NCBI GenBank assembly: GCA_030267965.1
Contig: BRYA01000781.1
Coordinates: forward strand, 1-22,249
Source: Triparma columacea
Taxonomy: Eukaryota; Sar; Bolidophyceae; Parmales; Triparmaceae
Direction: 5' to 3'
Length of the DNA stretch: 22,249 nucleotides
The first letter of the stretch is position 1. Every line of letters begins with the position of its first letter. Positions 1-7,900 of the stretch are shown here, piece after piece. A program made the translations under genes and the position numbers. The notes beneath the pieces were generated by a model. It did no database searches, was not told the DNA's origin, and saw only the letters and a program-made list of their open reading frames with translations.

Positions 1-440
1 GACCGGCAATCTAGGAAAAATAATAAGGAGAGGAAAGAAAAGACCCGGGAAATGACAGGAGACGAAAGAAATGGGTTAAGAAATGTACACAAAACAAACA
101 AAAAAGAGTGGTTTGGTTTTATTTGATTCTGGATCCATAGAACAACTGTGTTTCAGTCCCGTAAAGTGGGTTGTGTATCAAAAAAAAACAATGAGAACAC
201 GTCGAAGAGATGCAAAAAAAAATCAGCACTCTGTGTTCCAACGTGGTCCCCCACCGTAGTACTAATAGAGCCAGGTCATGCTTAACTTCGCTGAGCAGAC
301 GGGAAGCGGTGCTGTCATGATTGTGTGGCCGATTCTGGAGGGAAGAGTAAATTCTTCCTATAAATTTTAGTGTAATTGACTTTTTCTGATTTCAGAACAA
401 ACAAGACGTTTTCCTTGTTCTCATTGGACAAAATTGCATC
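1..440. other. Intergenic region / probable 5' leader of the S28 peptidase gene
   Basis: No coding sequence is recognisable here on either strand. The stretch is richer in A+T than the genes that follow. A pyrimidine-rich tract ending in TTTCAG at about 382-395 looks like a splice acceptor, so a 5'-leader intron is possible; no donor stands out. A short inverted repeat (GGAAGA at 341-346, TCTTCC at 353-358) is visible and may be chance. The promoter of the downstream gene presumably lies here, but I see no clear TATA element. Confidence 0.4.
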
Positions 441-2504
441 ATGAAAGTTTCTATAATTACAGCGTTATTGAGCACTGTAGCAGCCGTGAACGTCGGCATT
501 GGAGGTACTAAAGGGGTGAGCAACAAAATGACGATGCTTGCGCCTTATATTGGGATGTTCTGCAAATCTTGGAACCTCATGTCAGCAGGATAGACAGAAC
601 CTTACCTCCCTCCTCCCCTCCCCCCCCTCCTTGCGAATACCCTTTAACCCCCTCCTGCACCACGCTCGTAATCCACCCAGGGCCACCATGTTGAAAATGT
701 CCTAACGAGCCATGGCAAGGTCTATGACAAGTTCGGAAATACCGACCCTTATTTCTACAACGACGCTATAGTCGATCACTTTGCTCACAACGTCGCGAAC
801 AAGCCCGAGCATTGGAAGCAGCGCTTCTACTACCAGGATCAGTTTTGGGGTGGTGAGGGGTTTCCTGTTTTCTTGTACATCGGGGGTGAAGGTCCGCAAG
901 GTGCAGCAAGCGAGAAGCTTTTCATGTGGGAGCTCGCCGAGGAGAAGCAGGCCCTCATGATATCTCTAGAGCATCGCTTCTATGGCGAGTCATACCCCAC
1001 TTCAGACATGAGTGTCGACAACCTCGCGTTTCTCACAAGTGAGCAAGCCTTGGCTGATCTTGCTCGATTTATCGAGTATATCAGCAGCCTATCCGATTCG
1101 AGCTCAAAGCATGAACTTGCCAATAGCGATCCTCCTCTCTCCATCAAGGCGTCCCTCGCGAATTCGAAGTGGGTTTCCTTCGGGGGGTCTTATCCTGGGA
1201 ACCTCGCCACGTGAGTAAACTGCGTTGCGACTATCAAATTGAATCACGGCACGAACCACGCATACTTAACCCTCGCCACCCGCAGATGGCTAAAGCTCAA
1301 GTACCCCGCGTCAGTCAGTGGAACCGTCGGATCATCAGCCCCTGTCGCAGCCGATTATGATTTTTACCGGTATGCCGAGGTTGTTGGTGCTGCGCTCAAG
1401 TATGAGCTGATCGGGGGAAGCGACAAGTGTTACGAGATTGTAGAAGAAGCAGTCTCGAGCCTCCACGAGTCTGTCGCTTCCACTAAGCCCATGGGAACGT
1501 CGGACTTTATTCCAAACTCGTTGAAGCCATGCGCACCGATCGAAAGTGAGTTCGACCTGTACGCTTATGAGAGCGAGATATTCGGAAACTTTCAGGGAAC
1601 GGTGCAAGTGAGTACCAACTAACTACGATAACGGCCAGTGCTGGAAACCCCTGACCCCCCCCCCCCCCCATGCAACCCCGACCTTGCTCCTCTCCCCTTC
1701 CCTCCCCTCCCCTCCCCCCCAGTACAATATGCAGTCTAGCGCTCCGACCGTCTCCGACGTGTGTGCTGAGCTCACTTCTTCCGAGAACTCCACCCCGCTT
1801 GAGGCGCTCGCGTCAACCGTCGAGAAGTTCTACGGCTCTTCGTCCGACTCTTGTGTTCCCTCTTCGTGGGACGACCTCATGGCTGGGCTACTCGAGGTTG
1901 AGTTCGATGGGCAGAGCGCTATGCGCCAATGGATTTGGCAATCGTGCAACGAGGTGAGACTGAGGAAAACGGATGCGTAATTATCTCGCGATCTTTCTGA
2001 CTCTTTGAAATTCTAAAACCAACACGCAACGCAACCCTGCACTTGGCTACTCTCTCACAGTTTGGTTACTTTCAAACAACTCAGGGTGGTGTGCACCCCT
2101 TCACCTCACTCACGAGCTGCAACATCAATGTCGCGGGGAAGGCAATGTGCGAACAAGCGTATGACATTGAAGACTACAAAGGACCGCAAATGAGCGGAGA
2201 TAAGAGTAGGTACGCTTCGACGGAGATGTATGGAGCGCGATCTGTGCAGGGAGCCAACATAACGATGCCCAATGGTAATATGGATCCTTGGCACTCCCTG
2301 AGCGTTGTGAACGAAACAAGCCAGTTCTACGAGCCTGCCGAGATTACTTCTTCGGAGACAATTGTTGAGATCGACGGAACCGCGCATTGCAGAGACATGT
2401 ACGCTGCTGACGCCTTTGCACCTAAATTTAACGACACTGGCGCTATTCAATGGGCTCATGCGAAAATTCGCGAAAGCGTTGAGTCATACTTGGCGGACGA
2501 GTGA
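441..2504 (+). CDS. Secreted serine carboxypeptidase, S28 family (PRCP/DPP7-like)
   Basis: Exons: 441-515, 681-1210, 1286-1607, 1723-1953, 2061-2504. All four introns are GTGAG...AG, and the joined frame gives 533 residues. S28 enzymes are lysosomal or secreted peptidases that cleave after proline (prolyl carboxypeptidase, DPP2). Residues 1-16 (MKVSIITALLSTVAAV) look like a signal peptide. Family landmarks appear in order: VDHF, YIGGEGP, EHRFYGES, SEQALADLARFI, the nucleophile motif GGSYPGN with Ser195, SSAPV, NMDPW with Asp461, and GTAHCRDM with His495. These form the expected Ser/Asp/His triad, and the length is normal for the family. Several cysteines downstream fit a secreted, disulfide-containing protein. 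The start at 441 is chosen because it gives a signal peptide in frame with exon 2. The exact substrate cannot be told from sequence. The gene is convergent with the ABHD17-like gene. Confidence 0.93.
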
Positions 2505-2642
2505 ATGAACGATCGCGCGTGGCTATGGGTGCGAGGGGAGGAAAATAGAAGATAATTTTTAAGTTCAACGACCATAAGAGGCGACAATATTGTCGTTTGA
2601 CTGAAATCGACGCTCTTCTTTTATCTACTCCTCGCCCCCCCT
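2505..2642. other. Short convergent intergenic spacer
   Basis: These 138 bp separate the stop codons of two genes transcribed toward each other, so both 3' untranslated regions and polyadenylation signals must lie in or across it. No canonical AATAAA is seen; GAAAATAGAAGATAATTTTT at about 2539-2558 is A/T-rich and could serve the plus-strand gene. Confidence 0.4.
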
Positions 2643-4918
2643 TTAGACTGGCGTTGCCCTGTTTGTTAAGTTTCCGAGCGCCCTCCTTTTAGGCGTGTTG
2701 AACTTCGCAGTGTTAAATTTCTTCGGCGTGAGAATTAGGGTTTTTTTAATCGGAGTCTCAACGTCGCTCCCGTCCTGATCGCTTTCCACGTCGCTCTCCA
2801 CTTCGCTCTCAGCCTCACTCTGAGGCTCCGACTCCCCCTCGCTCTCAACCACTGTCGTCTTGCTCTCCACCTCTTCCTCTCCCCCCCTATCCCCCTCCAT
2901 CTCCTCCTCACTTTCCTCTTCCTCGCTGCCCTCACCGCGTTCATAGATCGGTGCAGGTGGAGGTGGAGGGGGGGCCGGAGGCGGACTCGTCATCAGGGGT
3001 CTCTGGTGTGCTGGGCTCTTGTAACGCAAAACCGAAATCAAGAACCCCCTTACCTCACTAATCAGATCGAGCCCAGCCACCTTATCCACGTCATTGTGTC
3101 GCGCCCCCTTCACGATGTATAACCCCATCGGTGGTGGCGTTGTCGCAGGAGGCACATCTGCCGTGCTTTTCTTCGTCACCGGAGCGCTCTGCGTCCTCCG
3201 TCTCGAAACCACATCTCCCCCCCTGCTTCCCACTTCCGGTGCCTCCGCGTAGAACGTCCCCACCTTCACCCCCTCCTTATTCACTTCCTCCATCGCCAAT
3301 GCCCGCTGCTTTCTCAACTTCTCCTCCCTCCTCTTCATCTTGGTCTCCATAAGCCAGATCATGACGCCCTCCTCCTTCTCCTTAAGCTTCGACGAGAGAA
3401 GCGAGTCCGAACAAAGTTAGGATTACGAGCACTAGCAATTATTCTCGTTGTGATCGTCGTCGTTGTCGTCAAAGCAACGCGCTCCTCGCTCATCCTCACC
3501 TGTAGCTTCTTCTCCCTCAGCTGCCACCTCGCATCCCTCGCCATCGTCGCGATCTTGTACAGGTACTTCCCATGCTTCGCAGGTACCAATCTATCCTTCT
3601 CTCCGTGCACAATAAACAACGGGCACTCAATGGAGGTGATGTGGCGCTCTGTGGCAAACATGTCAAACGAATCTTCGGCGTCGTCGCTCATTTTGCTGAA
3701 GAAGTCGACCCCGATATCGAACTTGGTCTTCAGCGCGGACCTTAACGGGCTCTGTAGCAACAACCCCCCAAGCAGTGTCGTCCTGGTCTCTGCCTTGGCC
3801 GACCACTTCCTGATCCTCTCAAAGAGACGGATGTGCATGGGATTCGCCAACTTGGCGATGTTCAATTTCGGCGTCAAACAAGTGAGAATCGACGCGAGGT
3901 GAGTACTCGGGCTTGTCCCAAGACTCCTGCCGAACAAATAGACGTTCTCCGGGCTGATGCCCTTCTCCAGGCACACGAAAGCATAGATGGTCTCCAAATC
4001 CTCGTTCACGGATTGTTCGCTCAGCTCGTAAGTCGTGAACCCTCCGCCCTTCGCCTCCACTCCCCTGCACTTGAAGTCTCCCTCGCCCGCACGCTCCCCT
4101 TGACCCTCTCCCTTGACCTTGAACTTTGATTGCCCATACCCCCTGTAGTCGTAAGCGACCAGGTTCACGCACAGGCACTTGGAAAGCTCCTCGAACATCG
4201 GCGCCAGCTGTCCTATGTCCTCCGCGTTGCCGTGCGAGTAGATGAGCGTAATTCCCCGACTCTTGGGGTTCTCGAAGAAGATGCTGCAGATGGTTCCTCC
4301 GGCTGGGAGCTGTGGGCGGATATTTCAGGTTGGGTGTTAGGGTTTCTGCTCCTTTCCCATCACATGAATTTCCCGAACTCTCGCCGCCTCCTCTCCGCGG
4401 TGAGCGAAGCGAGCCGCGAAACCTTCTCACTCATCCCCCAGCTCCTCACTCCCACCCCCTCTCTCCAGCCCAACTACCCCCAGCTCCTCACTCCCACCCC
4501 TCCACCCCCTCCACCCCCTCTCCCCGCTCCTCGCTCCACTCGGTGCCCCCCTACTCACCTCAACGATATCCACCTTATCCCCCCACATCTTGACGAACTT
4601 GCTCCCCCTCCCCCTCTCTCTAATCTTCCAACTCGAAAGGTGAAAGGTGTCCTGCAATATCCTTTGCACCCCCATCCCGCCCCCAACTTCGTCTTCGTCC
4701 TCTCCTGGTATCAGGCTCCTCCTGATCCTGCTCTTAAATGCCGGCGTTCCCGTCTGACTTCCTGCAAAGCAATTGCTATCCCCAGCGCACATCCCGGCTC
4801 CATTTGAAATTGATGGGGATGGGGGCGCCTTTGGTTCTCCAATCTGCTCGCAACCGGTCAGTGTGTACGATGGGGGTGACGGGGGCTGAAAGACAAGCCT
4901 TGTCAATAAGTTGCCCAT
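2643..4918 (-). CDS. ABHD17-like alpha/beta hydrolase with a long insertion and an acidic TP-rich tail
   Basis: Exons in coding order: 4918-4559, 4309-3500, 3386-2643; both introns are phase 0, giving 637 residues. The core matches ABHD17 (FAM108)-type serine hydrolases, known in animals as protein depalmitoylases: LIYSHGNAEDIG, AYDYRGYGQS, the nucleophile motif GRSLGT (Ser249), IVHGEKDRLVP (Asp359), and GARHND (His487). Asp and His are about 128 residues apart, against roughly 30 in animal ABHD17, because a Lys/Arg/Glu-rich insert lies between them. Shorter inserts follow the YRGYGQS and GRSLGT motifs. The last 110 residues are polyproline, then Glu/Ser/Asp-rich, then basic with repeated TP sites. 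The start MGNLLTRLVF is chosen because exon 1 then begins like ABHD17 and fits an N-myristoylation pattern; an in-frame ATG at 5047 would overlap the next gene. GTAAGG near 3057 looks like a donor, but the following residues align with the family, so it is kept as coding. The substrate is unknown. Confidence 0.82.
4435..4500. repeat. Direct repeat inside intron 1 of the ABHD17-like gene
   Basis: A 24-bp sequence (core GCTCCTCACTCCCACCCC on the plus strand) occurs at 4435-4458 and again at 4477-4500, 42 bp apart, followed by more C-rich CCACCCCCT units to about 4525. On the transcribed minus strand each copy contains GTGAGGAG, so the repeat creates decoy splice donors close to the true donor at 4558. 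Confidence 0.75.
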
Positions 4919-4993
4919 CTTTGGAGTGCCAATAAGTTTTCTCCCCAGAAGCCTCGTGATCCAAACTGCCTTTCTCCTGAAAAGGTTGCCCTC
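4919..4993. promoter_or_regulatory. Very short bidirectional promoter region between divergent genes
   Basis: Only 75 bp separate the start codon of the minus-strand ABHD17-like gene (4918) from that of the plus-strand giant coiled-coil gene (4994). Both start codons are supported by the protein reading. Both promoters and both leaders therefore lie here or overlap the opposite gene. No TATA box is visible, so the elements cannot be assigned further. Confidence 0.5.
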
Positions 4994-7900
4994 ATGGCTG
5001 AGGACTCTGACTTCGTCCCCCTCACGGCTGATGAAGGGCACGAACATGTGTACACGGTGGAGCAGATAGAGCAGATTAAAAAGACGGCGAAGCTCGGCAA
5101 GCTTGGAGTTCCCTTCCGAGTGCTGGAGAGAAAGCTACATGACTTGGGTGTTCCTGACCCAAAGGACGCTCTTAGGCGCTTCAGTGCTGACGAAGACTCG
5201 ATAGGGGGGGACACCAAGCCCCCGAAGAAGCGTCCTTTGCCTCCGCCAGGCAATAAGCCCCAACACCCCCCCAAGGATGCTCGACCTCCAGGGCCTCCCC
5301 CGCCCTCAGCGGTGTCAAAGACGAACGTTTCGAGCCATAAGCCACCAGCTACAGTGGTAGCATCTGTTGCAGGCCCGATCCCAGACGATGTGCGTCGACG
5401 ACCCCCCCAGCCACCTTCCTCTACAGTTACTACAGCTCAAGCTGCAGGTGAGTCTGCCATGAGCGGAGCAAAGCGAAGCGAAAAATGGGAGACGATCGAA
5501 ATCAAGAGTGTGGGAGGAGCAAAACGACGGCTATTAACATTTACCAAAGAAAAATGCGCGCCTTGACGACGAGGTGGTTCGAACTGGCTAGGTTACAACC
5601 CTCCTACCCCCTCTCCGCAGCTTGCTATGCTCACCCCTCCCTACCGAATCCCCTTCGGTCGCCTTTCGCTCCTCTTCGCTCAGGCGGCCCTCCTCCGACC
5701 CCTCCCCCCCCTTCCTCAATAATGGCCCATCCCGCACCCCCTGTAGCTCGACCTCCATCCGCCCCCCGACCCCCTCTTGTAGCTCGACCTCCATCCGCCC
5801 CCCGACCCCCTCCCGTTGCTCGACCCCCAACATCCCCCAGGCCACCTTCCGGACCTCGCCCGCCCCCAATTAGCCCCTTTCCGCAAGTTCCGCGTATTGG
5901 TGGCCCTCCACCGGGATTACCACCCGGAGTTTCTTCCCCTCCCAGAGGCTCGCTGCCACCAAGAGGCTCTCTGCCACCAACAGGAAGTCCGCTACCCAGG
6001 GGAGGTGCGTCTATAATGTTTCCTCCAGCTTCTCCCACGCTTCTTCCTGCTTTCTCGCCCTCACCACCACGCCCACCTCTCCTCCCTATCCCAGCACCTC
6101 CCTCCGCCACCCCATCACCACCCCGCCCCCCCCACATGTTCGCCCAGCAGTCTTCCACCAAACTCAGGTCTGCCGGAATTGCCGTCATGGCAACCAATGG
6201 CATCGACGACAAGAGAGGCTCGAGGATCCTCGACCCTTACCACGTACCTAAGGGCCCGCCCCCCGCAACTCCCCCTCCAATGTTCGCGGAGAGGAGGTGA
6301 GAATATCGTGGCGGAGGAAACATGACTGAGAATTTTGAATTTTGCTTGCTCTCTTCCTGTCCCTCTCGTTCTCATATCCCTCCACATATCCCTCTTGCTG
6401 ACCCCTTACCGCTCACCGCACTCTATTCGGATGTCGCAGGAGCACAAAAAGCGAGATTCCTTCCTTCCCTCCCCCAGAAACTTACGCTCCTATCCGTAGT
6501 AGGAGCACCTCGATCGCGTCCAAAGCTCGGCAAGAGGAGGCGGCCAAATTCGAGGGTCGGCGCCGATCTTCTGCCAAGCCCATCTTTCCGACTCCTGAGA
6601 ATCACGCCCCCGTGAGGTTCAGGTGAGAATGAACAAGAATGAACGAACGTGCCGAGAGCCCAACCTTACCTAATCTCACAAAACTTTGCTTGGCTCTTTA
6701 CACAGGTCGAGGGAATTTTCCGTCTCACTAAACGAGACCCCTGACCAGCCTCCTATGTTTGCTAATAATTTGTCGACGTCCTCTACTATTTCCAGTAAGA
6801 GCTTCGGTTACGAAGGCAGGAGAAGGTGAGACGAATATGTCACCTGTTACGATTCTCATCTACTCATTCCAACCCCTTTTGTGATCCGCTTCATTTATCT
6901 TCCCGCTCGTCGCAGGCAAAGCTCCTTCGCCCCAACTGCTTGGGAGTCTGGTGACTATGAGTTTGAAAGGGGGGGGATGCCTTTCAAGCCCCCCCCAATG
7001 TTTAAGGCGCGCTCCGAGCCTGCAGCGGCCATTGAGGGCCTTGAAGAGGGCACTGGCCACCGCGTCAAATTTGACTCCAATCCCCGTGTATTTCGTAGTA
7101 GGTGAGAAATCCCCTCCGACATTAGGGTTGGGTCGTTTCTTTTCCAACTATTCTCGCCCACTAACGAAATCCTTTCTGTGGCTCTCCTCGCTCACCGCTG
7201 CCGTCGCAGGGGAAGTAGTTTGGCGTTTTCTGGACCCTCCTCCTCTCCTGGCTCTCCTGCCACGTCGCTTTACTTTTCAAAGTCATCCACTCGCCAGCTC
7301 TCGGGTTTGAACGAGGAGGGGGAGGGGGAGGGGGAGGATGATGAAGATGTCGATATCGATGAGATTGAAGAGGGAACCAACGCGGGAGCTGTGAAGAAGG
7401 AAATGCTTGAAATCCAGGAGAGTCAAAAATTGGAATGGGCGGAGATGGTGAAGGAAAACGAATCCTTGCGGTCGCGGCTCGAAGATGCGCAGCATTCTCA
7501 AAACACCTCCCAGAGCAAGGTGAGAATATACCAAATGCCAAAACGGCATCGCGTGAATTTACTCCTAAACTTCGCCTTGCCTCCCTTTTCGCGATTCCTT
7601 TCCGCTCTTTGCTTATCGCATCGCAGGAAGTTGTGGAGGCGATGCGATGTCTTGAGCAGGCGCAGCAGCAAAAGTACAAAGAGTGGGAATCGACGAATGA
7701 GGAGCTGCGGGCCAAGCTGAGTGAAGCTAAGAAGGTCGATACGGACGAGTTAAATGCGAGGATAAAGGCACTTGAGGAGGAGGTGAGAACTGGCCTCGCA
7801 AAGAAGCATCAAGGCAGCATATCCGCCAAGGGTCCTTCCTCACCCTCCTCCCCTTTTCGTCCCAGCTCGTGGTTGAGCAAAGGCAGCATTTGGATGATAA

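Noticed and set aside
3008..3058. In-frame 51-nt intron candidate (GTAAGG...CACCAG on the minus strand) in exon 3 of the ABHD17-like gene
   Set aside because: The residues it would remove (starting VRGFLISVL) align with the final helix of the fold, so it is kept as coding; RNA evidence could change this.
3450..3902. Plus-strand open frame opposite the ABHD17-like gene
   Set aside because: It lies antisense to the catalytic core of a well supported gene and shows no domain of its own.
4919..5047. Extended N-terminus of the ABHD17-like protein from an ATG at 5047
   Set aside because: It would overlap the first exon of the divergent gene, and the extra residues do not resemble the family, whereas MGNLLTRLVF does.
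5631..6212. Minus-strand glycine-rich open frame opposite the polyproline exon
   Set aside because: Gly-rich frames are the expected reverse complement of CCN codons; the plus-strand frame joins correctly to both neighbouring exons.
6951..7310. Plus-strand frame crossing an exon-intron boundary in the giant gene
   Set aside because: It reads through a good GTGAGA...CGCAG intron and uses a different frame from the exons on both sides.
7316..7336. GAGGGG run as a possible regulatory G-tract
   Set aside because: It is in frame as Glu/Gly codons in an acidic stretch of exon 6, so coding explains it.
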